Below, in pieces: positions 26,329 to 34,836 of a DNA stretch of 64,000 bases. Where the stretch lies: positions 4,593,001 to 4,657,000 of the forward strand of contig NZ_JAKRKC020000001.1 in the NCBI RefSeq assembly GCF_022664455.2, given 5' to 3'. A program made the translations under genes and the position numbers. A model generated the notes under the pieces. That model saw only the letters and a list, made by a program, of their open reading frames with translations. It was not told the DNA's origin and ran no database searches. Position 1 is the stretch's first letter, and every line of letters starts with the position of its first letter. The stretch comes from Actinomadura luzonensis (GTDB lineage: Bacteria; Actinomycetota; Actinomycetes; Streptosporangiales; Streptosporangiaceae).

Positions 26329-27318
26329 TCAGCCGCCGATGGCGGACATCGGCCGGGAGGGCTGCAGGAAGGACGGGTCGTCGATGCCGTGCCCGGCGCG
26401 TTTGCGGGCGACCGCCGCCTGCCAGCGGGCGGCCAGCTCGTCGTCGGTGGCCCCCGCGCGCATCGCGGTCTTGAGGTCGGACTCCTCGGTGGCGAACAGG
26501 CAGTTGCGGATCTGCCCGTCGGCGGTGAGCCGGACGCGGTCGCAGGCGCCGCAGAACGGCCGGGTGACCGAGCCGATGACGCCGACCCGCGCCGGGCCCC
26601 CGTTGACCAGGAACCGCTCGGCGGGCGCGCTGCCGCGGTCCTCGGGGTCGTCGGGCGTCAGGTCGAACGCCTCCGACAGCAGGCCCAGGATCTCGTCGGC
26701 GGTGACCATGGCCTCGCGGCTCCAGCCGTGCTGGGCGTCGAGCGGCATCTGCTCGATGAAGCGCAGCTCGTAGCCGTGCTCCAGGCACCAGCGCAGCAGC
26801 GGCACGGCCTCGTGCTCGTTGACGCCGCGCATGAGCACCGTGTTGATCTTGACGGGGCGGAGGCCGGCGCGGTCGGCGGCGGCGAGGCCGGCGACGACGT
26901 CGGCGTGCCGGTCGCGGTGGGCCAGGCGCTTGAACACGTCCGGGTCGAGGGTGTCGAGCGAGACGTTGACGCGGTCGAGCCCGGCGGCGGCCAGGGGCCC
27001 GGCCAGGCGGGCCAGCCCGATGCCGTTGGTGGTCAGCGAGATCTGCGGGCGCGGCTCCAGGGCGGCGGTGCGGGCCACGATGTCGGCCAGCTCGCGCCGC
27101 AGCAGCGGCTCGCCGCCGGTGTAGCGGACCTCGGTGACGCCGAGGCGCTCGACGCCGATGGCGACCAGGCGGACGATCTCGTCCGCGGTGAGGAGCTGCG
27201 CGTTCGGCAGCCAGTCGAGGCCCTCAGGCGGCATGCAGTACGTGCACCGCAGGTTGCACTTGTCCGTGAGGGACACCCGAAGATCCGTCGCCACCCGTCC
27301 GAACGAGTCTCGCAACAC
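26329..27318 (-). CDS. moaA: GTP 3',8-cyclase of molybdenum cofactor synthesis
   Basis: Radical SAM enzyme for the first molybdopterin step. The radical SAM cluster cysteines are C21, C25 and C28 (CNLRCTYC), the second 4Fe-4S site is CGAC...C (C-x2-C-x13-C) near residues 258-275, and the C-terminal GG required for activity with the radical chemistry is present. 329 aa. GTG 27318 follows GGAGGTGA. First gene of the moaA-mobA operon. Confidence 0.95.
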   Translation of the reverse strand: MLRDSFGRVATDLRVSLTDKCNLRCTYCMPPEGLDWLPNAQLLTADEIVRLVAIGVERLGVTEVRYTGGEPLLRRELADIVARTAALEPRPQISLTTNGIGLARLAGPLAAAGLDRVNVSLDTLDPDVFKRLAHRDRHADVVAGLAAADRAGLRPVKINTVLMRGVNEHEAVPLLRWCLEHGYELRFIEQMPLDAQHGWSREAMVTADEILGLLSEAFDLTPDDPEDRGSAPAERFLVNGGPARVGVIGSVTRPFCGACDRVRLTADGQIRNCLFATEESDLKTAMRAGATDDELAARWQAAVARKRAGHGIDDPSFLQPSRPMSAIGG

Positions 27319-27444
27319 GGGACGTCACCTCCAGTTCGTTCGCCAGAGGGCCAGCCTACGACGCCGTTCCGGCCACCCTCAAAACCCACCCGTCACCGCA
27401 CGACAACACCCCGGGCCGGAGATCGATTCCGCCGGGGGCGCGGG

Positions 27445-27810
27445 TCAGGAGGCGGCGTGCCAGGCGTCGCGGGCCCGCAGCAGGTCGCGCAGGTGGCGGC
27501 GGGACCATTCGCAGCCGGCGTTCATCGGCGTGAGGAGGCTGCGGCCGAGGTCGGTCAGCTCGTACTCGACGCGCGGCGGGATCTCGTCGTAGGCGGTGCG
27601 GGTCAGCAGGCCGTCACGCTCCATCGCGCGCAGCGACTCGGTGAGCACCTTCGGGGTGATGCCGAGCAGCGGCACCTGCAGCTCGGTGAAGCGGCGCGGC
27701 CCGGCCTCCAGACAGCGGGTGATCTTCGCGGTCCACTTGTCGCCGATGCGGATGGGGGCGGCGACGGGCGGGCAACCGGCGAACATGTCCGGATCGAGCG
27801 GCTCAGCCAT
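27445..27810 (-). CDS. HxlR-family transcriptional regulator
   Basis: 121-aa winged helix-turn-helix protein. Cys13 in FAGCPPV is the N-terminal cysteine typical of HxlR regulators, some of which sense aldehydes or oxidants through it. IGDKWTAKITRCLEAGPRRFTELQ and GITPKVLTESLRAMERDGLLTRTAYDEIPPRVEYELT form the DNA-binding part. It diverges from the reductase at 27925, its most likely target, with an inverted repeat between them. Confidence 0.92.
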   Translation of the reverse strand: MAEPLDPDMFAGCPPVAAPIRIGDKWTAKITRCLEAGPRRFTELQVPLLGITPKVLTESLRAMERDGLLTRTAYDEIPPRVEYELTDLGRSLLTPMNAGCEWSRRHLRDLLRARDAWHAAS

Positions 27811-27822
27811 GCGGTCATCGTA

Positions 27823-27848
27823 GGTCGCTATCGTTGCGGAAAGCGACC
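27823..27848. promoter_or_regulatory. Likely HxlR operator
   Basis: GGTCGCT (27823-27829) and AGCGACC (27842-27848) form a perfect 7-base inverted repeat with a 12-base spacer, 13 bases upstream of the regulator gene and 77 bases upstream of the reductase gene. Placement between a regulator and its divergent neighbour makes it the best operator candidate. Confidence 0.55.
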
Positions 27849-27924
27849 CGCCGCCCTCTACCGTCGGCGTGCGCGGCCCGGCGACCGGCCGGCCGCGGCG
27901 ACACGAGGACGGAGTTGACGGGCG

Positions 27925-28578
27925 ATGAGCGCAATCGTGGTGTTCGGGGCCGGCGGGCGGGCGGGGCGGCGGGTGGTCGCCGAGGCCGCCGGGCGGGGGC
28001 ACGAGGTGACGGCCGTGGTGCGCGACCCCGGCAGGCACGAGGGGCCGGCGGGCGGGCGCGTCCGGGTGGTCGCGGGCGACGTGACCGACGCGGCGAGCGT
28101 GGCGCGCGTCGCGGCCGGGCACGACGTGGCCGTCCAGACGGCGACGCGGCTGGACGTGCCGGCGCGGGAGTTCCATGAGGCGGCGGCCCGCGCCCTGGTG
28201 GACGGGCTGGGCGAGGCCGGGGTGCGGCGGCTGGTGGCGGTCGGCATCGGCACCCTGCTGGAGGTGGCGCCCGGCGTCCGGGTCGTCGACACGCCGGACT
28301 TCCCCGCGGACGGGCGGGCGTTCTCGCTGGGGCACGCGGCGGAGCTGGCCGTGTACGGGGAGTCGGAGCTGGACTGGGTGGTGCTCGCGCCGCCGCCGGT
28401 GTTCCTGGACGAGCAGGCGGAGCGGACCGGGCGCTACCGGATCGGCGACGAGCGGCTGCCGGAGGCGGCCGGGGGCGAGGCGGCGTTCTCGTTCGCGGAC
28501 CTGGCGGTGGCGATCGTGGACGAGGCGGAGGCGGGGCGCGGCGGGCTCCACCGGGGGCACGTGTCGGTGTCCTACTGA
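27925..28578 (+). CDS. NAD(P)H-binding oxidoreductase, NmrA/YwnB-like
   Basis: Atypical SDR of 217 aa. IVVFGAGGRAGRRVVAEAAGRGHEV is the Rossmann loop (GxGGxxG); no Y-x3-K active-site pair is evident. Such proteins are NADPH-dependent reductases or redox sensors and are often controlled by HxlR regulators. It diverges from the HxlR gene with 114 bases between starts. Substrate unknown. Confidence 0.85.
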   Translation: MSAIVVFGAGGRAGRRVVAEAAGRGHEVTAVVRDPGRHEGPAGGRVRVVAGDVTDAASVARVAAGHDVAVQTATRLDVPAREFHEAAARALVDGLGEAGVRRLVAVGIGTLLEVAPGVRVVDTPDFPADGRAFSLGHAAELAVYGESELDWVVLAPPPVFLDEQAERTGRYRIGDERLPEAAGGEAAFSFADLAVAIVDEAEAGRGGLHRGHVSVSY

Positions 28579-28599
28579 GCGGCCCTTCCGGGAAGGGAA

Positions 28600-28629
28600 G
28601 ACGCCCGGCCGCGTGGGCGGCCGGGCGTC
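28600..28629. terminator. Strong hairpin between convergent genes
   Basis: Perfect 13-bp stem GACGCCCGGCCGC with loop GTGG. A smaller CCCTTCC/GGAAGGG hairpin precedes it at 28583-28597. It lies between the reductase stop and the convergent secreted-protein stop and could end both transcripts; there is no T run on either side. Confidence 0.65.
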
Positions 28630-28663
28630 CGGTGGTGCTGCTCCGCGCGTCGGCGGGGGCGGA

Positions 28664-29158
28664 TCAGTGGTGGCGGCGGCCGATCACCTTGACGTAGTCG
28701 GCGCCCTCCGAGGGCTCCAGGTACCGGGCGCCCTCGAAGACGGCGCGCCAGGTGCCCGACGTGCGGGCCGGGACCCGGGTGTGGAAGTAGCCGTCGCGGC
28801 CGGTCCTGACCGAGTCGACGTACTCCCACTTGCCGGTGCCGTCCGGACGGAAGAGGATCACGATCCGCTTCCAGGCCAGGCGGTGCCAGCGCTCCTGCTT
28901 GCTGCAGGCGTCGGAGTGGATCACCTGCACGAACCCGCTGATGTAGTCCTCCTCGCACTCGACCGACAGCTTGCCGTCGAGGTCGATCGGCCTGCCGCGC
29001 CAGGCCGGCTCGGGGTTGGCGTCGAGCGTCAGGCTGGTGTTGCCGCCGACGAAGTCCGGGTCCGGCTCGTCCGCGAACGCGGGCGAGGCCGCCGTCGCCA
29101 GCACCGAGGCGCCCAGGGCGGCCGCGGCCAGACCGGCTGCGATTCGTCGCATCTTCAT
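28664..29158 (-). CDS. Secreted protein of unknown function with an Ig-like C-terminal domain
   Basis: 164 aa. Signal peptide MKMRRIAAGLAAAALGASVL..., with cleavage likely at ASPAFA-DEP. Two cysteines (VECEEDY and DACSKQ) may form a disulfide. The C-terminal part (RIVILFRPDGTGKWEYVDSV, GYFHTRVPARTSGTWRAVF) resembles the end of the next secreted protein (29267-30610), suggesting the same beta-sandwich module. GGAAGGAAG precedes the ATG. I do not recognise a reaction. Confidence 0.75.
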   Translation of the reverse strand: MKMRRIAAGLAAAALGASVLATAASPAFADEPDPDFVGGNTSLTLDANPEPAWRGRPIDLDGKLSVECEEDYISGFVQVIHSDACSKQERWHRLAWKRIVILFRPDGTGKWEYVDSVRTGRDGYFHTRVPARTSGTWRAVFEGARYLEPSEGADYVKVIGRRHH

Positions 29159-29212
29159 TCTTCCTTCCCCGTCTCGTACGCGCCCCAGACAGGGCACGTC
29201 AACCATTGACGC

Positions 29213-29240
29213 GCAAAGGTCAAGCAAAGTTGCGGCAAAG
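29213..29240. promoter_or_regulatory. Three GCAAAG direct repeats at 11-base spacing
   Basis: GCAAAG begins at 29213, 29224 and 29235, exactly one helical turn apart, about 55-80 bases upstream of the leftward secreted-protein gene. This is the layout of a site for a response regulator or another tandem-binding activator. A related GCAAAG with a GGAAAG ten bases later lies upstream of the neighbouring secreted-protein gene (30669-30684). Confidence 0.45.
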
Positions 29241-29266
29241 TGGATCACGGTTTGGCAACAGGCGGC

Positions 29267-30610
29267 CTATTGGGCGATTTGTCGGGATTTTGTGGCGTCG
29301 GAGGCGTAGTGACCCGTTCCGGGGTAGCGGACGCGCCAGTAGCCCTTCGTCCGGCCCGTGATCGTGCTCACGTACGCGCCCGCGGCGTCCGTGACGGCCT
29401 CGCCGACCGGCTCCCAGGCGGCGCTCTCGTCCGGGCGCCACAGGATCTCCAGGCGCTGCCTGCCGAACGGGCCGTAGTCGGTCAGGCCGCGCGGGTCCAC
29501 CCGCGTCAGCGTGCCCCGCACCCGTACGCCGTCGCCGGACTTGGCCTGGTCGGTGTGGACCGGCGAGAGCCGGGTGGCGCGGCGGAACTGGAAGGCGGCG
29601 TACTCGGTCACCGTCCGGCCGTCCCTGCCGCGGGCGGTGGCGGTGACCGTCCAGGTGCCGGTCGGGTAGTAGCGGCTGAGCTTCTTGTCGGGCAGGAAGC
29701 GCCAGGTCTCCCAGCCGCCGGACGTCCCCGCCTCCGGGCGGGGCGTGGACGGGGCCGCGCGGCGCCAGGCCAGGCGCTGAGGGAGGGCCGGGCGCTCGCC
29801 GGCCTGCGGGGTGGCGGACACGTTCGCGGACGCGCCGGCGGTGGCGGGCTGGACGGCGGGCGCGTACGCGCTCGGCGGACCCGCCGGTGCGGCACCATCC
29901 GGTGAGAAGGCGCCCGGTGAGGAGGCGCCGGGTGCGGCCGGGCCGGTGCCAGGGCCGGTCGTGCCGGGCGGCTGTTGCCCGGGGATGTAGCCGGACGGCG
30001 GCTGCTCGGACGGTGGCTGCTCGGGCGTCCGGACGGGCGGCGGCTGGTCCGGGGTGCGGGCGGACGGCGGCTCCTGCGGGTTGCGGGCGGCCGGCGGCTC
30101 CTCAGGGGCGCGGACCGCGGGAGGCTCCTCGGGCGTCCGGACGGACGGCGGTTCGGCGGGGCTGCGGACGGACGGCGGCTGGTCGGGAGTGCGGGAAGAC
30201 GGCGGCTGGTCCGGGGTTCGGGGGGACGGCGGCCGGACGGGGGTGCGGATGACCGGCGGGCGGCCGGGCGTGCGGGCGATCGGCGGTTCGGCGGGCAGCG
30301 GCGGCTTGGACGCGAGGAGCGGGCCGGGCGGCGGCCCGGGCTCCACCTTGACGGTGACGCCGTTCTTCCCCCGCGCCCCCTTGGCGACCACGTCGATCAC
30401 CAGGCGGACCGAGCCGTGCGCCCCGACGACGGGCTCGGCGGGACGCACGGTGATGGCCCGGATGGCGGGCTCGGCCCCGTACGCGGGCGCGACGGCCCGG
30501 GTCGGAACGCGGTGGAAAACGCTGTGGGCGGGCGCGACGGCGGCGGACGCGGGCGCGGGAGCCGCGAGCGTCCCCGCCGCGAGCGAGGCGAGTAGCAGTC
30601 CTCTGGTCAT
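29267..30610 (-). CDS. Secreted protein with a nine-residue proline repeat and Ig-like C-terminal domain
   Basis: 447 aa. Signal peptide MTRGLLLASLAAGTLAAPAPASA; a beta-rich segment (AIRAITVRPAEPVVGAHGSV) to about 90; about ten copies of a nine-residue Pro-rich repeat of type QPPSVRTPE around 105-200; a Pro/Ala/Gly linker; then a folded C-terminal region with RLEILWRPDESAAWEPVGEA and GYWRVRYPGTGHYASDATKS. The last part resembles the smaller secreted protein downstream. Likely a wall-spanning surface protein. No enzyme motif is seen. Confidence 0.75.
   Translation of the reverse strand: MTRGLLLASLAAGTLAAPAPASAAVAPAHSVFHRVPTRAVAPAYGAEPAIRAITVRPAEPVVGAHGSVRLVIDVVAKGARGKNGVTVKVEPGPPPGPLLASKPPLPAEPPIARTPGRPPVIRTPVRPPSPRTPDQPPSSRTPDQPPSVRSPAEPPSVRTPEEPPAVRAPEEPPAARNPQEPPSARTPDQPPPVRTPEQPPSEQPPSGYIPGQQPPGTTGPGTGPAAPGASSPGAFSPDGAAPAGPPSAYAPAVQPATAGASANVSATPQAGERPALPQRLAWRRAAPSTPRPEAGTSGGWETWRFLPDKKLSRYYPTGTWTVTATARGRDGRTVTEYAAFQFRRATRLSPVHTDQAKSGDGVRVRGTLTRVDPRGLTDYGPFGRQRLEILWRPDESAAWEPVGEAVTDAAGAYVSTITGRTKGYWRVRYPGTGHYASDATKSRQIAQ
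30001..30270. repeat. In-frame 27-base repeats coding a Pro-rich stalk
   Basis: About ten imperfect 27-base units coding for (Q/E)PPxxRTP(E/D) inside the secreted-protein gene. Units differ in many third positions and several residues, so the array is old and diverged rather than freshly amplified. Confidence 0.8.
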
Positions 30611-30690
30611 GATCGAGACGGTAGGAACCGCCCGGTAATGGCCAAACCCTCGACACACGCCCCGGTTGGCAAAGTCCGGGAAAGGCGGGA

Positions 30691-32562
30691 TCAGCCGGAG
30701 TAGAGCCCTTCGAGGATGTCGGCGTACTTCGCGTGGATGATCCGCCTCTTGAGCTTGAGGCTCGGCGTCAGCTCCTCGGTCTCGGCGGTCCACTCGGCGC
30801 CGAGCAGCGCCCACCGCTTGACCTGCTGCACCCGGGCCAGCTTGGTGTTGGCGACCTCGACGGCGGCCGCCACCTCCTTCAGCACCTCGGGGTGCTCGGC
30901 CAGCTCGGCGAGCGAGCCGTAGGCGATGCCGCGCGCCTGCGCCCAGCCGGGCGCGACCTCGGCGTCGAGGGTGAGCACGGCCACCGGGTAGGGCCGGTTG
31001 TCGCCGTAGGCGAGCGCCTGGCCGATGAGCGGGTGCTGCTTGAGGTGGTTCTCGATCTCGGCCGGGGAGATGTTCTCGCCGCCGGCGGTGATGATGAGCT
31101 CCTTCTTGCGGTCGACGACGCGGTAGAAGCCGTCGTCGTCGACGGTGCCGATGTCGCCGGTGTGCAGCCAGCCGTCGGCGTCGATGAGGTCGGCGGTGGC
31201 GTCGGGGCGGCCGAGGTAGCCGCGGGTGTTGAGCGGGCTGCGGGTGAGCAGCTCGCCGTCCTCGGCGACGCGCACCTCGACGCCCGGCTCGGCCCTGCCG
31301 ACCGTGCCGAGGCGGTAGCAGGCGGGGCTGTTGCCGGTGAACGCGCCGGTCGTCTCGGTCATGCCGTACACGTCGATGACCTTGAGGCCGAGGCCGGCGT
31401 AGAAGTTCTGCACCTCGGGCGGCAGGGGGGCGGCGCCGGTGGCGGTCCACTCGGCGCGGTCGAAGCCGATCATGCCGCGGATGACCCCCAGGAGGGCGGC
31501 GTCGGCCTTGTCGTAGGCGGCCCGCACCTCGGGGGTGAGGGTGTGGCCGTACTGCCCGGCCTCGACGTAGGCGCGGCCGGCCGCCATGGCCTCGCGCACC
31601 GCGGCCTGCTGCTCCTCCGGCTGGGTGGCGAGCACGGCGAGCAGCCGGGCCATCATCTTCTCCCACACGCGCGGCACGCCGAAGAACATCATCGGCCGGA
31701 CCTGGCCGAGCGTGGCGCCGAGGTTGGCGAGGTCGGTGCAGAAGTACACGTGCGAGGCCTTGACCAGCGGCAGGTAGAGGCTGAGGATGCGCTCGGCGAT
31801 GTGGGCGTAGGTCAGGTAGGAGATCTGGGTGCCGAGCTGCGGCAGCGCGGTGAGCCGGTCGGTGGCGGCGACCTCGTAGAAGACGTTGCCGTGGGTGAGC
31901 GGGACGCCCTTGGGCACGCCGGTGGTGCCGGAGGTGTAGAGGACGGTCACCACGTCGTCGGCGGTGACGGCCCGCCAGCGCTCCTCGATCGCGGCCGGGT
32001 CGGCGGCGAGCCGGGCGCGGCCGAGCTCCAGGAAGTCCGCCCACGCCAGGAACCGCTCGTCGCCGGCGGGCGCGCCCTCCAGCATGATGATCTTGCGGAG
32101 GCCGTCCAGGCGGCCGAGCACCGGCTCCCAGCGGGCCAGCTCGGCGGGGCCGCCGAGGACGGCGTACCGGGCGCCGACGTCGCCGGCCACGAACTCGATC
32201 TGCTCGGGCGCGAACGTCGCGTACACCGTGCAGCCCACTCCCCCGGCGTGCACGGCGCCGAGGTCGGCCAGCACGTGCTCGCTGCGGTTGACCATCATCA
32301 GCGCCACGGACTCGCCCCTGGCCAGGCCCAGCGCGGCGAAGGCGGCGGCGATCTCCAGGACCCGCCGGCGCGCCTCGGCGTAGGTGAGGGTGCGCCAGCC
32401 GCCGCCGGAGCCGGGGTCGCCGGAGCCGGAGCCGGGGTCGCCGGGGTCGGAGTATGCGGGGGCGTCGGGATGCCGTTCGGCCAGCTCGGCGAGCTGCCCG
32501 CAGACGGTGCGGCCGGCGATCTGCCGCTCGAGCTCGGCGCGGACTTCGAGGACCTCGGCCAT
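30691..32562 (-). CDS. Long-chain acyl-CoA synthetase (FadD15-like)
   Basis: Adenylates fatty acids and forms acyl-CoA. 623 aa. The AMP-binding P-loop VLYTSGTTGVPKG, DVYGMTETTGAFT, GWLHTGDIG and VDRKKELIITAGGENISP are all in place, as is the final lysine region (PSLKLKRRIIHAKY). Residues 38-55 contain a repetitive DPGDPGSGSGDPGSGGG insertion ahead of WRTLTYAEA. An inverted repeat upstream could be the site of a TetR-type fatty-acid regulator. It diverges from the POT transporter. Confidence 0.92.
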   Translation of the reverse strand: MAEVLEVRAELERQIAGRTVCGQLAELAERHPDAPAYSDPGDPGSGSGDPGSGGGWRTLTYAEARRRVLEIAAAFAALGLARGESVALMMVNRSEHVLADLGAVHAGGVGCTVYATFAPEQIEFVAGDVGARYAVLGGPAELARWEPVLGRLDGLRKIIMLEGAPAGDERFLAWADFLELGRARLAADPAAIEERWRAVTADDVVTVLYTSGTTGVPKGVPLTHGNVFYEVAATDRLTALPQLGTQISYLTYAHIAERILSLYLPLVKASHVYFCTDLANLGATLGQVRPMMFFGVPRVWEKMMARLLAVLATQPEEQQAAVREAMAAGRAYVEAGQYGHTLTPEVRAAYDKADAALLGVIRGMIGFDRAEWTATGAAPLPPEVQNFYAGLGLKVIDVYGMTETTGAFTGNSPACYRLGTVGRAEPGVEVRVAEDGELLTRSPLNTRGYLGRPDATADLIDADGWLHTGDIGTVDDDGFYRVVDRKKELIITAGGENISPAEIENHLKQHPLIGQALAYGDNRPYPVAVLTLDAEVAPGWAQARGIAYGSLAELAEHPEVLKEVAAAVEVANTKLARVQQVKRWALLGAEWTAETEELTPSLKLKRRIIHAKYADILEGLYSG

Positions 32563-32582
32563 GGCGGGCGCCTCCAGTCAGT

Positions 32583-32606
32583 ATTCACTTGCATGAATGG
32601 CATGCA
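32583..32606. promoter_or_regulatory. Inverted repeats upstream of the acyl-CoA synthetase
   Basis: Two overlapping inverted repeats: ATTCA-CTTGCA-TGAAT (32583-32598) and TGCAT-GAATGGC-ATGCA (32590-32606), 20-45 bases before the start. AT-rich by local standards. The layout suits a TetR-family operator; no cognate regulator is in the window. Confidence 0.45.
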
Positions 32607-32710
32607 TCGCACCACACGGGCCGGGTAGCGGCAAGACCTCGAGCGGAAAGAACGGCATCTCTCACGTAGAGTGATTGTCCGGATGCGGACCGCTACTAGG
32701 GAGCGTTGCG

Positions 32711-34204
32711 ATGGCGGGCAACGGCAGGACCTTCTTCGGCCACCCCTGGGGCCTGGCGACGCTGTTCGGCACCGAGATGTGGGAGCGCTTCAGCTGGTAC
32801 GGGCTGCGCGCGATCCTCTACACGTTCATGGCCGCCTCGCCCGCCCGCGCGGGCCTGGGCCTGCCGCCGGCGACGGCGCAGGCGGTCGTCGGCGTCTACG
32901 GGGCGCTGATCTACCTGGTGGCGCTGCCGGGCGGCTGGGTCGCCGACCGCGTTCTCGGGGCGCGCAGGTCGGTGTTCTGGGGCGGGTTCGTCATCATGCT
33001 GGGGCACATCAGCATGGCGATCCCGGTGACGACGCCGGCGTTCGTGTGGCTCGGGCTGCTGCTGATCATCGCGGGCACGGGCCTGCTCAAGCCGAACATC
33101 TCGGTCATGGTGGGGCGGCTCTACACCGAGGACGAGGACGGCCGCCGCGACGCCGGCTTCTCGCTGTTCTACCTCGGCATCAACCTGGGCGCGTTCTTCG
33201 CGCCGATCGTGGTCGGCTGGCTGGCGGCGGGCGACCGCTGGCACCTCGGCTTCAGCGCCGCCGCGGTCGGCATGGCGCTCGGCCTGGTCCAGTACGTGTG
33301 GGGCGGCCGCAACCTGCGCGGCGTCGGCGAGCGGCCGGGGCTGCGCCTGTCGCCCGCCGAGCGGCGCCGCTTCGGCCGGCTGACGGCGCTCGGCGTCGCG
33401 GTCGCGGCGGCCGCGCTCGGCGGGTGGGCGCTCAGCGGCACGCTGACGATCGACCGGCTGACGATCGCGGTCACCGTGGTCATCCTGCTGGTGCCGATCT
33501 GCTACTTCGCGTACATCATGCTGGGCAGCCACGAGCTGACCCAGGACGAGCGGGACCGGATGAAGGCCTACATCTGGCTGTTCGTGGCCGCGGCCGTGTT
33601 CTGGATGATCTACGACCTGGCGCCGAGCAAGCTGCTGGCCTTCGCCGCCGACGACACCGACCTGTCGCTGTTCGGGGTGCGCATCCAGGCGGCCACCACG
33701 CAGTCGTTCAACCCGCTGATGATCATGATCTTCGTGCCGGTGTTCGCGGCGCTCTGGGTCAGGCTGGGCACGCGGGTGAGCACGCCGCAGAAGTTCGCCT
33801 TCGCGCTGGTCATGGTGGGGCTGAGCTTCGTGGTCATGGCGGTGGCGGCGGGCCTGGCCGAGGCCGGGCGGGTGTCGGTGTGGTGGCTGGTGCTGGTGTA
33901 CGCGATCCAGGTGTTCGGCGAGCTGTCGCTCAGCCCGGTCGGGTTGTCGGTGACGACGAAGCTGGCGCCGGAGGCGTTCAAGGCGCAGATGCTCGGCGTG
34001 TGGTTCATCGCGGTGTCGGTGGGCGACGCGGTCGGCGGGCAGACGGGGCGGCTCGGCGCGGTGCTGTCGGAGCCGGCGTACTACCTGGCGCTGGCGGCGA
34101 TGGCGATCGTGGCCGGGGTGGCGCTGTTCATGTTCACGCGGCGGCTGCGGGTGCTGATGGCCGAGCACTACCACGCGGAGGCCCTTCCGTCGTCGATCCG
34201 GTAG
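32711..34204 (+). CDS. Proton-dependent oligopeptide transporter (POT/PTR2)
   Basis: MFS transporter taking up di- and tripeptides with protons. 497 aa with about 12-14 hydrophobic helices. The family signature ExxERF appears as EMWERFSWYG near residue 21-30, and GLLKPNISVMVGRLY with FYLGINLGAFFAP is the second POT signature. ATG 32711 has GGGAG seven bases upstream; the frame is open back to 32675 without family likeness. The TRIC gene follows after 10 bases. Confidence 0.92.
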   Translation: MAGNGRTFFGHPWGLATLFGTEMWERFSWYGLRAILYTFMAASPARAGLGLPPATAQAVVGVYGALIYLVALPGGWVADRVLGARRSVFWGGFVIMLGHISMAIPVTTPAFVWLGLLLIIAGTGLLKPNISVMVGRLYTEDEDGRRDAGFSLFYLGINLGAFFAPIVVGWLAAGDRWHLGFSAAAVGMALGLVQYVWGGRNLRGVGERPGLRLSPAERRRFGRLTALGVAVAAAALGGWALSGTLTIDRLTIAVTVVILLVPICYFAYIMLGSHELTQDERDRMKAYIWLFVAAAVFWMIYDLAPSKLLAFAADDTDLSLFGVRIQAATTQSFNPLMIMIFVPVFAALWVRLGTRVSTPQKFAFALVMVGLSFVVMAVAAGLAEAGRVSVWWLVLVYAIQVFGELSLSPVGLSVTTKLAPEAFKAQMLGVWFIAVSVGDAVGGQTGRLGAVLSEPAYYLALAAMAIVAGVALFMFTRRLRVLMAEHYHAEALPSSIR

Positions 34205-34214
34205 ACATTCCGAC

Positions 34215-34823
34215 GTGTCACAAATCCTGGATCTTGTCGGAATTTTCGTCTTCGCCCTGTCCGGCGCGCTGATGGGCGTGCGCAAGCGGCTCGACGCGGT
34301 CGGCATGCTCGTGCTGGCCGGGATGACCGCGCTCGGCGGCGGCGTGCTCCGCGACCTCGTGCTCAACGTGCGGCCGATCGCCTTCCAGAGCCTCGGCTAC
34401 GTGCTGGTGCCCGTGGCGGCCACGGTCATCGTCTTCTTCTGGCACCCGCACGTGGCCCGGGTGATGCCGGCGATCCTGGTGCTGGACGCGGCCGGGCTCG
34501 GCCTGTTCTGCGCGGTCGGCACCGAGAAGGCCCTGGAGTACGGGCTGAACCCGCTGCACGCGACGCTGCTCGGCGTGACCACGGCCGTCGGCGGCGGCAT
34601 GCTGCGCGACGTCCTGGCCGGCGAGATCCCCACCCTGCTCTACGACCGTCAGCTCTACGCCGTGCCGGCCATGCTGGGGTCGGGGGCGATGGCGGCGCTG
34701 TCGGCGTGGGGGCTGCACGGCTGGCCGGCGACGCTCGCGGCGGCGGTGCTGGCCTTCGGGCTGCGCGTCACCGCCATGCGCCGCAACTGGCGCGCCCCGC
34801 TGGCCAGGGGCGTCAGCGAGTGA
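34215..34823 (+). CDS. TRIC-family cation channel (UPF0126)
   Basis: 202 aa, about seven membrane helices built as two repeats, each with the conserved GGG-x-LRD (GGGVLRDLV and GGGMLRDVL). Bacterial TRIC proteins form trimeric cation-permeable channels. GTG 34215 starts 10 bases after the transporter stop with no clear ribosome site, so expression probably depends on read-through from the transporter. It converges with the MocR gene. Confidence 0.9.
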   Translation: MSQILDLVGIFVFALSGALMGVRKRLDAVGMLVLAGMTALGGGVLRDLVLNVRPIAFQSLGYVLVPVAATVIVFFWHPHVARVMPAILVLDAAGLGLFCAVGTEKALEYGLNPLHATLLGVTTAVGGGMLRDVLAGEIPTLLYDRQLYAVPAMLGSGAMAALSAWGLHGWPATLAAAVLAFGLRVTAMRRNWRAPLARGVSE

Positions 34824-34836
34824 GCGGCGGCGCGGC

